Of a stretch of 64,000 nt of DNA, positions 32,878-41,197 are shown in pieces. The stretch's first letter is position 1, and each line of letters begins with the position of its first letter. The stretch spans positions 868,001 through 932,000 of the forward strand of contig NZ_CP154859.1 of assembly GCF_039614725.1 (NCBI RefSeq), written 5' to 3'. This stretch comes from Thauera sp. JM12B12. Its GTDB lineage: Bacteria > Pseudomonadota > Gammaproteobacteria > Burkholderiales > Rhodocyclaceae. The position numbers were made by a program, and so were the translations under genes. The notes under the pieces are model-generated. The model was not told the origin of the DNA. It did no database searches and worked only from the letters and a program-made list of their open reading frames with translations.

Positions 32878-33339
32878 ATGAGCGTCGATCCCATGCTGCT
32901 GTTCCTGCACGTCGCCGGCGTCGTGGTGTGGGTGGGCGGGATGTTCTTCGCGTACGTCTGCCTGCGCCCCGAGGCCGCCAGCCAGCTCGAGCCGCCGTCG
33001 CGGCTGCGCCTGTGGCGCGGCGTGCTGGCGCGCTTCTTCACCTGGGTGTGGGTGGCGGTCGCGGTGGTGCTGGCGAGCGGGCTGGCGCTGATCCTGCGCC
33101 ACGGCTTCGCGGCCGCGCCGCTCTACCAGCACCTCATGTTCCTGATGGGGCTGGTGATGATCGCCATCTACGCCTTCGTCTTCTTTGCGCCCTATGGCGC
33201 GCTCACCCGCGCAGTGGCGGCCGGGGACTGGAAGGCGGGCGGCGCCGCGCTCGGGCGCATCCGCCAGCTGGTCGGCACCAACCTCACGCTCGGCTTCCTC
33301 ACCGTCGCGATGGGTACGGTCGGACGCTGGCTGGGCTGA
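32878..33339 (+). CDS. CopD-like small membrane protein
   Basis: A 153-residue protein with four membrane helices (about 5-25, 49-70, 80-104 and 125-150) and the family segments LLFLHVAGVVVWVGGMFFAY and GTNLTLGFLTVAMGTVGRW. The HxxxxxWxGG arrangement (LHVAGVVVWVGG) is typical of CopD-family and related haem or copper-associated membrane proteins, although function varies. The ATG at 32878 has AAGGAGG upstream. It follows the arsenosugar operon by 126 bases and ends in a strong inverted repeat that may terminate transcription. A link to arsenic is not required by the sequence. Confidence 0.75.
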   Translation: MSVDPMLLFLHVAGVVVWVGGMFFAYVCLRPEAASQLEPPSRLRLWRGVLARFFTWVWVAVAVVLASGLALILRHGFAAAPLYQHLMFLMGLVMIAIYAFVFFAPYGALTRAVAAGDWKAGGAALGRIRQLVGTNLTLGFLTVAMGTVGRWLG

Positions 33340-33380
33340 CGCTGCCGCGACCCCGCGCCGGCTCGGCAGCGACTCAGCCC
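33333..33380 (+). terminator. Inverted repeat at the end of the CopD-like gene
   Basis: GGGCTGA CGCTGCCG at 33333-33347 pairs with CGGCAGCG-AC-TCAGCCC at 33364-33380, a long stem with a two-base bulge and a 16-base loop that begins over the gene's TGA stop (33337-33339). There is no T-run after it, so it may act as an intrinsic-like hairpin, a Rho-assisted end or an mRNA stability element. A second smaller repeat (CCCGATCG...CGATCGGGG) follows at 33378-33397. Confidence 0.45.
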
Positions 33381-33508
33381 GATCGCACCCGATCGGGGAC
33401 AACCCGCATCAGCGCGCGTCGCGCTTGGCCCGCCGGGCTGGCGATGCAACAATCGTCCGGCATGACGCCGGCCCATCGGTCCAACCCGCTCCAACGGAGA
33501 TCCACGCC

Positions 33509-35101
33509 ATGAAGAAGACCCGTCTCGCCCTGGCCCTGCCGTTCGCCCTTGCCGCCCTCGGCGGCCTCGCTGCCCCCGCCGCCGCCGAGACCGTGCGCTG
33601 GGCCGCCGCCGGCGATGCCCTGACCATGGACCCGCACGCCCAGAACGAGGGGCCCACCCACGTCATGAACCACCAGGTCTACGACTCGCTGGTGTTCCGC
33701 GACCAGGACATGAAGCTCGCACCGCGGCTGGCGACGTCCTGGCGCATCACCGACGACCCGACGGTGTGGGAGTTCAAGCTGCGCGAGGGGGTGAAGTACC
33801 ACAACGGCAACCCCTTCACCGCCGACGACGTGGTGTTCTCGATCATGCGCGCCAAGCACGAGAACTCGGACATGAAGGGCCTGCTCACCACGGTGGTGGA
33901 GGTGACCAAGGTCGACGAGCACACCGTGCGCATGCGCACCGACGGCCCCAACCCGCTGCTGCCCAACAACCTCACCAACCTCTTCATCATGGACCGCGAG
34001 TGGTCCGAGGCGAACAAGGTCACGCTGCCGCAGAACTACAAGGCCGGCGACGAGACCTTCGCGGTGCGCAACGCCAACGGCACCGGCCCCTTCCGGCTGG
34101 CCAAGCGCGAGCCCGACGTGCGCACCGAACTCGAGCGCAACGAGGACTACTGGGGCAAGGGCACGTACCCGATGGAGGTGAGCAAGGTGGTGTTCACCCC
34201 GGTGCGCTCGGCAGCCACCCGGGTCGCCGCGCTGCTGTCGGGCGAGGTCGACTTCCTGCTCGACCCGCCGGTGCAGGATCTCGAGCGCCTGTCCGCTGCC
34301 AAGGGCCTCGTGGTGCGCTCCGGCCCCGAGAACCGCACGATCTTCCTCGGCATGAACCAGGGCGCGGCCGAGCTGCGCAGTGCGGACGTCAAGGGCAGGA
34401 ACCCCTTCGCCGACCGCCGCGTGCGCGAGGCGATGAACATCGCGATCAACCGCGAGGCGGTCAAGCGCGTGGTGATGCGCGGCCAGTCGGTGCCCGCCGG
34501 CATCGTCGCGCCGCCCTTCATCGACGGCTACGACAAGGCGATGGACGTGGTGCCGGCGCCCGACCTCGCGCGCGCCAAGGCGCTGCTCGCCGAGGCCGGC
34601 TACCCCAACGGCTTCTCGGTCACGCTGTCCTGCCCCAACGACCGCTATGTGAACGACGAGGCGATCTGCCAGGCGGTGACCGGCATGTTCGGCCAGATCG
34701 GCGTCAAGGCGCGGCTGGACGCACGGCCCAAGAGCATCCACTTCGCGGAGCTGCCCAAGGGCGAGCTCGACCTCTACATGCTCGGCTGGGGCGTGCCGAC
34801 CATGGACTCGCACTACGTCTTCCACTACCTCTACGAAACCAAGACCGACAAGGGCGGCTCGTGGAACGTGACCGGCTATTCGAACCCGAAGGTCGACGAA
34901 CTGGTCGCCGCGATGACGCGCGAGATCGACCTCGGCAAGCGCGCCGGCATGGTCGCCGAGGTGTGGAAGACGGTGCAGGACGACGTGGTCTACCTGCCGA
35001 TCCACCACCAGATGCTGAACTGGGCGATGAAGGACAACATCGACTTCCCGGTGCAGTCCGAGAACTATCCCTACTTCAAGCTGCTGAAGTTCAAGAAGTA
35101 A
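33509..35101 (+). CDS. ABC transporter periplasmic peptide-binding protein (family 5)
   Basis: A 530-residue exported binding protein. The signal peptide (MKKTRLALALPFALAALGG, cleavage after AAAE near residue 27) is followed by the SBP_bac_5 fold: TVRWAAAGDALTMDPHAQNEG, YDSLVFRDQDMKLAPRLATSW, LREGVKYHNGNPFTADDVVFS, then YPNGFSVTLSCPNDRY. It would bind peptides, opines or similar amide compounds for the transporter encoded just downstream. The ATG at 33509 follows CGGAGATCC. The next four genes complete a classic dpp-type operon, although the substrate could be something other than dipeptide, so I give no gene symbol. Confidence 0.92.
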   Translation: MKKTRLALALPFALAALGGLAAPAAAETVRWAAAGDALTMDPHAQNEGPTHVMNHQVYDSLVFRDQDMKLAPRLATSWRITDDPTVWEFKLREGVKYHNGNPFTADDVVFSIMRAKHENSDMKGLLTTVVEVTKVDEHTVRMRTDGPNPLLPNNLTNLFIMDREWSEANKVTLPQNYKAGDETFAVRNANGTGPFRLAKREPDVRTELERNEDYWGKGTYPMEVSKVVFTPVRSAATRVAALLSGEVDFLLDPPVQDLERLSAAKGLVVRSGPENRTIFLGMNQGAAELRSADVKGRNPFADRRVREAMNIAINREAVKRVVMRGQSVPAGIVAPPFIDGYDKAMDVVPAPDLARAKALLAEAGYPNGFSVTLSCPNDRYVNDEAICQAVTGMFGQIGVKARLDARPKSIHFAELPKGELDLYMLGWGVPTMDSHYVFHYLYETKTDKGGSWNVTGYSNPKVDELVAAMTREIDLGKRAGMVAEVWKTVQDDVVYLPIHHQMLNWAMKDNIDFPVQSENYPYFKLLKFKK

Positions 35102-35106
35102 ATCGA

Positions 35107-35133
35107 GATCAATGGGGTCAGACCCCATTGATC
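35107..35133. repeat. 27-base perfect palindrome
   Basis: GATCAATGGGGTC and its exact reverse complement flank a single A at 35120, giving a perfect palindrome that starts six bases after the binding-protein stop. The core (GGGGTCAGACCCC) has the form of dispersed intergenic palindromes seen in several proteobacteria near REP-associated transposases; that identification is from memory. No T-tract follows, so terminator function is uncertain. Confidence 0.7.
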
Positions 35134-35138
35134 CATCC

Positions 35139-35166
35139 TGTGGGGGCGGCCAAGCCCGCTCCCACA
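35139..35166. repeat. REP-like palindrome in the ABC operon gap
   Basis: The sequence TGTGGG..GCGG..AAGCCCGCTCCCACA forms a near-palindrome with a central AA, and its right arm (AAGCCCGCTCCCACA) matches, apart from the last base, the repeat pair inside the gene at 38222. It lies between the binding-protein and first permease genes, where it could tune the expected drop in expression from binding protein to permease. Confidence 0.65.
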
Positions 35167-35188
35167 GCAACCTGTCCCTTCCGACGCC

Positions 35189-36172
35189 ATGTTCGCCTTC
35201 ATCCTCCGCCGCCTGCTGCAGTCCGTGCTCGTCATGCTGACGGTGGCGCTGGTGTCGTTCGGCCTGTTCCGCTACATCGGCGACCCGGTGAACAACATGG
35301 TCGGGCAGGAGGCGACGATGGCCGAGCGCGAGGCGCTGCGCGAGTCGCTCGGCTTGAACGAGCCGGTGCCGGTGCAGTTCTTCCGCTTCGTGGCCAACGC
35401 GGCGCAGGGCGAGTTCGGCGTGTCCTACCGCATGGCGCGGCCGGTGGCGGACGTGATCGCCGAGCGCCTGCCGGCCACGCTCGAACTGGCGCTGATCTCG
35501 GGCTTCGGGGCGCTCGCGCTCGGCATCGCGCTCGGCGTTTATACCGCGCTGCGCCGCGATGGATGGCTGAGCCACGCGATCATGGGGCTGTCGCTGGTGG
35601 GCGTGTCGCTGCCCACCTTCCTGATCGGCATCCTGCTGATCTACGTGTTCGCGGTCGAACTGAAGGTGCTCCCCGCCTTCGGCCGCGGCGAGGTGGTGGA
35701 CCTCGGATGGTGGACCACCGGGCTGCTCACCACCTCGGGGCTGAAGTCGCTGATCATGCCGGCGATCACGCTCGGCCTCTACCAGCTCACGCTGATCATG
35801 CGCCTGGTGCGCGCCGAGATGCTCGAGGTGCTGCGCACCGACTACATCAAGTTCGCGCGCGCCCGCGGCCTCACCGACCGCGCGGTGCATTTCGGCCATG
35901 CGCTCAAGAACACCCTGCTGCCGGTGATCACCATCACCGGGCTGCAGATCGGCTCGATCATCGCCTTCGCGATCATCACCGAGACCGTGTTCCAGTGGCC
36001 GGGCGTGGGCCTGCTCTTCATCACGGCGGTGCAGTTCGTCGACATCCCGGTGATGGCGGCCTACCTGGTCCTGATCGCGCTGATCTTCGTCGTCATCAAC
36101 CTCATCGTCGATCTGCTGTACTTCGTCGTCGATCCGCGCCTGCGCGTGCAACGCAGCGGGCGCGGACAGTGA
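35189..36172 (+). CDS. ABC transporter permease, DppB-type
   Basis: A 327-residue inner-membrane permease with six helices. N-terminal FILRRLLQSVLVMLTVALVSF and the loop EREALRESLGLNEPVPVQF are typical of DppB/OppB proteins, and the ATPase-contact (EAA) loop is DYIKFARARGLTDRAVHFGHALKNTLLP. It works with the second permease (next gene) and the two ATPases. The ATG at 35189 follows the 87-base gap holding two palindromes. Confidence 0.93.
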   Translation: MFAFILRRLLQSVLVMLTVALVSFGLFRYIGDPVNNMVGQEATMAEREALRESLGLNEPVPVQFFRFVANAAQGEFGVSYRMARPVADVIAERLPATLELALISGFGALALGIALGVYTALRRDGWLSHAIMGLSLVGVSLPTFLIGILLIYVFAVELKVLPAFGRGEVVDLGWWTTGLLTTSGLKSLIMPAITLGLYQLTLIMRLVRAEMLEVLRTDYIKFARARGLTDRAVHFGHALKNTLLPVITITGLQIGSIIAFAIITETVFQWPGVGLLFITAVQFVDIPVMAAYLVLIALIFVVINLIVDLLYFVVDPRLRVQRSGRGQ

Positions 36173-36198
36173 GCGCCCCCGGCACCCCGGAGCCCGCC

Positions 36199-37170
36199 AT
36201 GCGTACCGAATCCCCCACGCCCACCTCCGCCGTCGCTTCGGTCCCGCCGCCGCGCGGTGCGCTCGCGCGCCTCGCCGACAGCGACCTCTTCCACAGCTTC
36301 ATCCGCTCGCCGGTCACCGTGCTCTCGGCGCTGGTCGTGCTGACGATCCTCACAGCGGCGCTGCTGGCGCCGGTGATCGCGCCGCAGAACCCCTTCGACC
36401 CGGCCACGCTCAACCTCATGGACGGCTTCACCCGCCCGATGCAGGCGAACGAATTCACCGGCAACGTCTATTGGCTGGGCACCGACGCGCAGGGCCGCGA
36501 CCTGTTCTCGGCCATCCTCTACGGCTCGCGGGTGTCGCTGCTGGTGGGCTTCGCGGCGGTGGCCTTCGCCGCGGTGCTGGGCATCGCGCTCGGGCTCGTC
36601 GCCGGCTATCGCGGCGGCTGGGTGGACAGCCTGATCATGCGCGTCGCCGACGTGCAGCTGAGCTTCCCGGCGATCCTGGTGGCGCTGCTGATCTTCGGCG
36701 TGTTCAAGGGCGTGGTGCCGCCGGCGCTGCACGACAAGGCGGCGATCTACGTGCTGATCCTGGCGATCGGCCTGTCGGACTGGGTGCAGTACGCGCGCAC
36801 CGTGCGCAGCTCCACGCTGGCCGAGCGCAACAAGGAATACGTGCAGGCCGCGCGCGTGATCGGCGTGCCGGCGCCCACCATCCTGCTGCGCCACATCCTG
36901 CCCAACGTGATGGGCCCGGTGCTGGTGATCGCCACCATCGGCCTGGCGCTGGCGATCATCCTCGAGTCGACGCTGTCCTTCCTCGGCGTCGGCGTGCCGC
37001 CCACCCAGCCCAGCCTCGGCACGCTGATCCGCGTCGGCCAGGACTACCTGTTCTCGGGCGAGTGGTGGATCGTGTTCTTCCCCGGCCTCGCCCTGCTGCT
37101 GCTCGCGCTGTCGGTGAACCTGCTCGGCGACTGGCTGCGTGATGCGCTCAATCCGAGGCTGCGCCGATGA
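36199..37170 (+). CDS. ABC transporter permease, DppC-type
   Basis: A 323-residue permease with an N-terminal cytoplasmic stretch of about 35 residues and six helices; LGTDAQGRDLFSAILYGSRVSL and the EAA loop YVQAARVIGVPAPTILLRHILPNVMGP mark the DppC/OppC subfamily. The ATG at 36199 has GGAG eight bases upstream. An alternative GTG at 36169, overlapping the DppB-type stop as GTGA, would add ten residues; both are possible. It pairs with the DppB-type permease to form the pore. The gene's stop overlaps the start of the first ATPase gene. Confidence 0.92.
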   Translation: MRTESPTPTSAVASVPPPRGALARLADSDLFHSFIRSPVTVLSALVVLTILTAALLAPVIAPQNPFDPATLNLMDGFTRPMQANEFTGNVYWLGTDAQGRDLFSAILYGSRVSLLVGFAAVAFAAVLGIALGLVAGYRGGWVDSLIMRVADVQLSFPAILVALLIFGVFKGVVPPALHDKAAIYVLILAIGLSDWVQYARTVRSSTLAERNKEYVQAARVIGVPAPTILLRHILPNVMGPVLVIATIGLALAIILESTLSFLGVGVPPTQPSLGTLIRVGQDYLFSGEWWIVFFPGLALLLLALSVNLLGDWLRDALNPRLRR

Positions 37171-38225
37171 GCGCGCCGCAGATCGAGCAGATGAACGCCG
37201 GCGGTGGCGTGCCGCTGCTGTCGGTGCGCCACCTGCGGGTGGAGTTTCCCTCCCGGCGCGGCACCCTGGTGGCGATCGACGACGTCTCCTTCGACATCGC
37301 GCGCGGCGAGGTGCTGGGCGTGGTCGGCGAATCGGGCGCCGGCAAGTCGCTCACCGGCGCCGCCATCATCGGCTTGCTGGAGCCGCCCGGGCGCATCGCC
37401 GGCGGCGAGATCCTGCTCGACGGCGATCCGATCCACGCGCTGCGCGGCGAGGCCATGCGGCGGCTGCGCGGGCGGCGGATCGCGATGATCTTCCAGGACC
37501 CGCTCACCAGCCTGAACCCGCTGTACACTGTGGGCGAGCAGCTGGTCGAGACCATGCTGACCCACCTCGACCTCAGCCCGGCTGCCGCGCGCGAGCGTGC
37601 GCTGGCGCTGCTCGACGAGGTCGGCATCCCGGCCCCGGCGCAGCGCATCGACCACTATCCGCACCAGTTCTCCGGCGGCATGCGCCAGCGCGTGGTGATC
37701 GCGCTCGCGCTCTGTGCCGAGCCCGAGCTCATCATCGCCGACGAGCCCACCACCGCGCTCGACGTCTCCGTGCAGTCGCAGATCATCGCCCTGCTGCGCC
37801 GCCTGTGCCGCCAGCACCACACCGCCGTGATGCTCATCACCCACGACATGGGCGTGATCGCCGAGACCGCCGACCGCGTCGCGGTGATGTACGCCGGCCG
37901 CCTGGTCGAGATCGGCCCGGTGGTCGATGTCGTGCGCGCGCCGGCACACCCGTACACGCGCGGGCTGATGGGCTCGATCCCGGTGCTCGGCGCCGAGGTC
38001 GCGCGCCTGGTGCAGATCGATGGCGCGATGCCGCGGCTGACCGCGATCCCCGCCGGCTGCGCCTTTCATCCGCGCTGCAAGGAGGCGTTCGCGCGCTGCC
38101 GCGAGGAACGCCCGCCGCTGATGGCCGCCGGCATGACGCGGGCGGCGTGCTGGCTGCATGCGCACGACAGGGAAGCGCGGAGTGAGCCGGCCGTACTTCG
38201 CCATCGGCGGGGAGAACAGCCATGA
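37167..38225 (+). CDS. ABC transporter ATPase, DppD-type
   Basis: A 352-residue ATP-binding subunit. Walker A is GESGAGKSLTG, the Q-loop IFQDPLTSLNP, the signature FSGGMRQR and Walker B LIIADEPTTALDV, with the H-loop in LLITHDMG. The C-terminal oligopeptide/dipeptide extension carries the cysteine cluster CAFHPRCKEAFARC expected for the iron-sulfur-like C-terminal motif of DppD. The ATG at 37167 overlaps the previous stop by four bases (ATGA). It powers import together with the DppF-type ATPase encoded next. Confidence 0.93.
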   Translation: MSAPQIEQMNAGGGVPLLSVRHLRVEFPSRRGTLVAIDDVSFDIARGEVLGVVGESGAGKSLTGAAIIGLLEPPGRIAGGEILLDGDPIHALRGEAMRRLRGRRIAMIFQDPLTSLNPLYTVGEQLVETMLTHLDLSPAAARERALALLDEVGIPAPAQRIDHYPHQFSGGMRQRVVIALALCAEPELIIADEPTTALDVSVQSQIIALLRRLCRQHHTAVMLITHDMGVIAETADRVAVMYAGRLVEIGPVVDVVRAPAHPYTRGLMGSIPVLGAEVARLVQIDGAMPRLTAIPAGCAFHPRCKEAFARCREERPPLMAAGMTRAACWLHAHDREARSEPAVLRHRRGEQP

Positions 38226-39634
38226 GCATCATCGAGCGCGCGCTCGCCAAGGCCAAGCAGCAGGACCGCGCTGCGGTGGAGGAGGCCGAGGGCCTGGCGC
38301 ACCGGCCCGAGGCGCCCGCGCCCGAGGAGGGCGCGCCGGCTGGCGTGCGCGACTCGTCCGCCTCACCCGCAGATTCCTCCGCGCCGGACGTCGTGGGAGC
38401 GGGCTTGGCCGGGAAGCGCGTAGCCGTGGAGCCGGCATTCGCGGGCAAGCCCGCTCCCACGGAGCCGGTCCCGGCCGCGCAGTCGGGCGAGGATGGCCAT
38501 GTCGCCGGACAGATCGCCCCTCCTCCCACCGAGCAGGTCCTTGCCGCAGCGGCGGTCGAGCCCGGTGTGCGCCCGGATGTCAGTGCCGACGCCCCTGCCG
38601 GCGTCGCAGCCGGCACCGGTGCCGAAGCGCTCGTCGCGCCCCTGCTGCGTGTCGACAACCTGCGCTGTGCCTTCGACGTCTCCCGCCCCTTCCTCAACCG
38701 TCTGCTCGAGGGCGAGCCGCGGCGCTGGCTGAAGGCGGTCGATGGCGTTTCGTTCGAGATCCCGCGCGGCCAGACCTTCGCGCTGGTGGGCGAGTCCGGA
38801 TGTGGCAAATCCACCGTGGCGCGGCTGATCGTCGGCCTGCACGAGCCGTCTGCCGGACGCATCGTGTTCGACGGCCGCGACGTCGCCGAGGTGCGCGGCA
38901 GCGCCGCGCGCCAGAAGCTGCGCCGGCGCTTCCAGATGATCTTCCAGGACCCCTACGCCAGCCTCAACCCGCGCTGGCGGGTGGAGCGCATCATCGCCGA
39001 GCCGATCCGCGTCTTCGGCCTGGAGCGCGACGCGGCGAAGATCCGCGCCCGCGTCGCCGAATTGCTGATCCAGGTCGGGCTGTCGCCGGCCGACGGCGCC
39101 AAGTACCCGCACGAGTTCTCCGGCGGCCAGCGCCAGCGCATCTGCATCGCGCGCGCGCTCGCCAACCGCCCCGAGTTCCTCGTGTGCGACGAGCCGACCT
39201 CGGCGCTCGACGTGTCGGTGCAGGCGCAGATCCTCAACCTGATGCGCGACCTGCAGGACGCGCTCGGCCTCACCTACCTCTTCATCAGCCACGACCTCGC
39301 GGTGGTGCGCCACATGGCGAACCGCGTCGGCGTGATGTACCTCGGCCGCATCGTCGAGATCGCCGACAGCCACACGCTGTTCGCGCATCCGCGCCACCCC
39401 TACACGCGCATGCTGCTGGCGACCATTCCCAGCCTGGCGATGCGCGGCCAGCGCGCCGAGCTCGTGCGCGGCGAAGTGCCCAACCCGATCACGCCGCCGC
39501 CGGGCTGCAGCTTCCATCCGCGCTGTCCGCTCGCGACCGATCGCTGTCGCAGCGAGGCGCCGCTGCTGCGTGCGCTCGGAGGCGGCCAGCAGGTGGCCTG
39601 TCATGCGGTCGAGGAGGGGCGCGAAGATGAATGA
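38222..39634 (+). CDS. ABC transporter ATPase, DppF-type, with REP-bearing N-terminal extension
   Basis: A 470-residue protein in which the ATPase domain starts only near residue 140 (LLRVDNLRCAFDVS). Walker A is GESGCGKSTVA, Q-loop IFQDPYASLNP, signature FSGGQRQR, Walker B LVCDEPTSALDV; the C-terminus has the CSFHPRCPLATDRC cluster. The first 135 residues are an alanine/proline/glutamate-rich extension not expected in DppF (usual length about 330). Part of it, residues 57-80, is encoded by an inverted REP pair. The ATG at 38222 overlaps the previous stop by four bases, supporting this start; an internal start near the ATPase domain was not seen. The extension's role is unknown. Confidence 0.9.
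   Translation: MSIIERALAKAKQQDRAAVEEAEGLAHRPEAPAPEEGAPAGVRDSSASPADSSAPDVVGAGLAGKRVAVEPAFAGKPAPTEPVPAAQSGEDGHVAGQIAPPPTEQVLAAAAVEPGVRPDVSADAPAGVAAGTGAEALVAPLLRVDNLRCAFDVSRPFLNRLLEGEPRRWLKAVDGVSFEIPRGQTFALVGESGCGKSTVARLIVGLHEPSAGRIVFDGRDVAEVRGSAARQKLRRRFQMIFQDPYASLNPRWRVERIIAEPIRVFGLERDAAKIRARVAELLIQVGLSPADGAKYPHEFSGGQRQRICIARALANRPEFLVCDEPTSALDVSVQAQILNLMRDLQDALGLTYLFISHDLAVVRHMANRVGVMYLGRIVEIADSHTLFAHPRHPYTRMLLATIPSLAMRGQRAELVRGEVPNPITPPPGCSFHPRCPLATDRCRSEAPLLRALGGGQQVACHAVEEGREDE
38393..38460. repeat. Inverted REP pair inside a coding sequence
   Basis: GTGGGAGCGGGCTTG at 38393-38407 and its exact reverse complement CAAGCCCGCTCCCAC at 38446-38460 flank 38 bases of unrelated sequence. The arms match the style of Pseudomonas-type REP elements and the element at 35139. 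The pair lies in frame within the N-terminal extension of the DppF-type ATPase and adds no stop codon. Confidence 0.75.
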
Positions 39635-40337
39635 ACCCGCTGCAGACTCGGGCCGCAGGCGCATCGCCGTCGTCATCGGCTGCGGCGGCATCGGCGCGGC
39701 CTTGGCCGAGGCGCTGCGTGCCGAGCGAGGCTTCGATGAGGTCGTCGTGCTCGGTCGCCGCAGCACGCCGGTGCTCGACCTGCTCGACGAAGCCAGCATC
39801 GCCGCCTGCGCCGGATGGCTCGCCGCACGCGGCAGCCTGGAGCTCGTCATCGACGCCACCGGCATCCTCCACGGTCCCGGCATGGCACCGGAGAAGAGCT
39901 GGCGGGAACTCGATCCGGCGGTACTGGCGCAAGCCTTCGCGATCAACGCGATCGGTCCGGCGCTGCTGATGAAGCACTTCCTCCCCGTGCTCGCGCGTGA
40001 CCGACGGGCGGTGTTCGCCACCCTGTCCGCCAAGGTCGGCAGCATCGGCGACAACCGGCTCGGCGGCTGGTACGCCTACCGCGCCTCGAAGGCGGCGCTG
40101 AACCAGCTCGTGCGCACCGCGTCCATCGAGCTGCGCCGCAGCCGGCCCCAGGCGATCTGCGTGGCCTTGCACCCGGGCACGGTCGACACCGGCCTGTCGG
40201 CGCCTTTCGCCAAGTCCGGCCTGCAGGTGCAGCCCCCCGAGCTGGCCGCGAAACGACTGCTTACCGTGCTCGCCGGGCTCACGGTGGAGGATTCCGGGGA
40301 ATTTTTCGATTATCGCGGCGAGCGCCTGCCCTGGTAG
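39627..40337 (+). CDS. Short-chain dehydrogenase/reductase (CsgA-like)
   Basis: A 236-residue SDR. The nucleotide-binding loop is VVIGCGGIGAALAEAL (residues about 13-28), a variant of the usual TGxxxGIG, and the catalytic YxxxK lies in YAYRASKAALN with an upstream serine in LSAKVGS. LHPGTVDTGLSAPF is the substrate loop. The ATG at 39627 overlaps the end of the DppF-type gene by eight bases, so it is translationally linked to the transporter operon. It may act on the transported compound; the substrate is unknown. Confidence 0.85.
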   Translation: MNEPAADSGRRRIAVVIGCGGIGAALAEALRAERGFDEVVVLGRRSTPVLDLLDEASIAACAGWLAARGSLELVIDATGILHGPGMAPEKSWRELDPAVLAQAFAINAIGPALLMKHFLPVLARDRRAVFATLSAKVGSIGDNRLGGWYAYRASKAALNQLVRTASIELRRSRPQAICVALHPGTVDTGLSAPFAKSGLQVQPPELAAKRLLTVLAGLTVEDSGEFFDYRGERLPW

Positions 40338-40377
40338 AGGGGGGGCGGACGTGCGCACGGCACCAGAGGAGAGGACA

Positions 40378-41124
40378 GTGATTGGAACGAAGGCGATCGT
40401 GAGCGGCCACAGCCGCGGCCTGGGTGCGGCGGTTGCCGAGGAACTGCTCGCGCGCGGCATCCCGGTGCTCGGGCTGGCGCGCCGGGGTAACCCGGCGCTC
40501 GCCGCTCGGCACGGCGGGCAGCTCGTCGAGGTGGCGCTCGATCTGGCCGACAGCGCAGCGCTGGCAAGCTGGCTGGCGGGCGATACCCTCGGCGACTGGG
40601 TCGCCGGCGCCGAGCGGGTGCTGCTGGTGAACAACGCCGGTACCCTGCAGCCGATGGGGCCCCTGCCGCTGCAGGAGTGCGACGCGGTGGCGCGCGCGGT
40701 GGCGGTGAATGTGGCCGCACCGCTGATGCTGGCCGCAGCACTGGCGCAGGCCGGTGGCGAGGACGTGCGCGAGCGCCGCGTGCTGCACGTCTCCAGTGGC
40801 GCGGCGCGCAAGCCCTATGCGGGCTGGAGCGTGTATTGCGCCACCAAGGCCGCGCTCGACCACCATGCGCGCGCCGTGCAGGCCGACGCCACGCCGGGAT
40901 TGCGCATCTGCGCGCTGGCGCCGGGCGTGATCGACACCCCGATGCAGGGCGAGATCCGCGCCAGCACGCTGGAGCGCTTCCCGCTGCGCGACCGCTTCGC
41001 CGAGATGCAGGCGAGCGGTGGGCTGCTCGCGCCCGACGAGTGCGCGATGCATCTGGCGGATTACCTGCTGGACCAGGATTTCGGCCGCGAGCCGGTCGCC
41101 GACCTGCGAGACCTGATGCAGTGA
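40378..41124 (+). CDS. Short-chain dehydrogenase/reductase (sepiapterin/benzil reductase-like)
   Basis: A 248-residue SDR with VSGHSRGLGAAVAEEL (cofactor loop), LLVNNAGTLQPMG (NNAG), SSGAARKPYAGWSVYCATKAALD (serine, then YxxxK) and LAPGVIDTPMQ. The pattern fits NADPH-dependent reductases of the sepiapterin/benzil type. The GTG at 40378 with AGAGGAGAGG upstream is preferred to a GTG at 40351. It lies 40 bases after the other dehydrogenase and may share its transcript. Two adjacent SDRs after a peptide-type ABC operon suggest modification of imported or secreted small molecules, which is inference. Confidence 0.85.
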   Translation: MIGTKAIVSGHSRGLGAAVAEELLARGIPVLGLARRGNPALAARHGGQLVEVALDLADSAALASWLAGDTLGDWVAGAERVLLVNNAGTLQPMGPLPLQECDAVARAVAVNVAAPLMLAAALAQAGGEDVRERRVLHVSSGAARKPYAGWSVYCATKAALDHHARAVQADATPGLRICALAPGVIDTPMQGEIRASTLERFPLRDRFAEMQASGGLLAPDECAMHLADYLLDQDFGREPVADLRDLMQ

Positions 41125-41197
41125 GGGGCCTGCTACAGGGGGCCCCGCGCGCGCGCCAGACGGGCGGGCGGGAACGCCGCGGAAAAGGGGGCTTGCC

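Noticed and set aside
33374..36151. Reverse-strand frame of about 925 codons
   Set aside because: Antisense to the ABC binding protein and permease genes, whose sense translations carry clear family motifs.
37167..39634. Single fused ATPase gene or frameshift between the two ABC ATPase genes
   Set aside because: The ATGA overlap at 38222-38225 is a normal stop/start overlap, and each protein has its own complete set of ATPase motifs.
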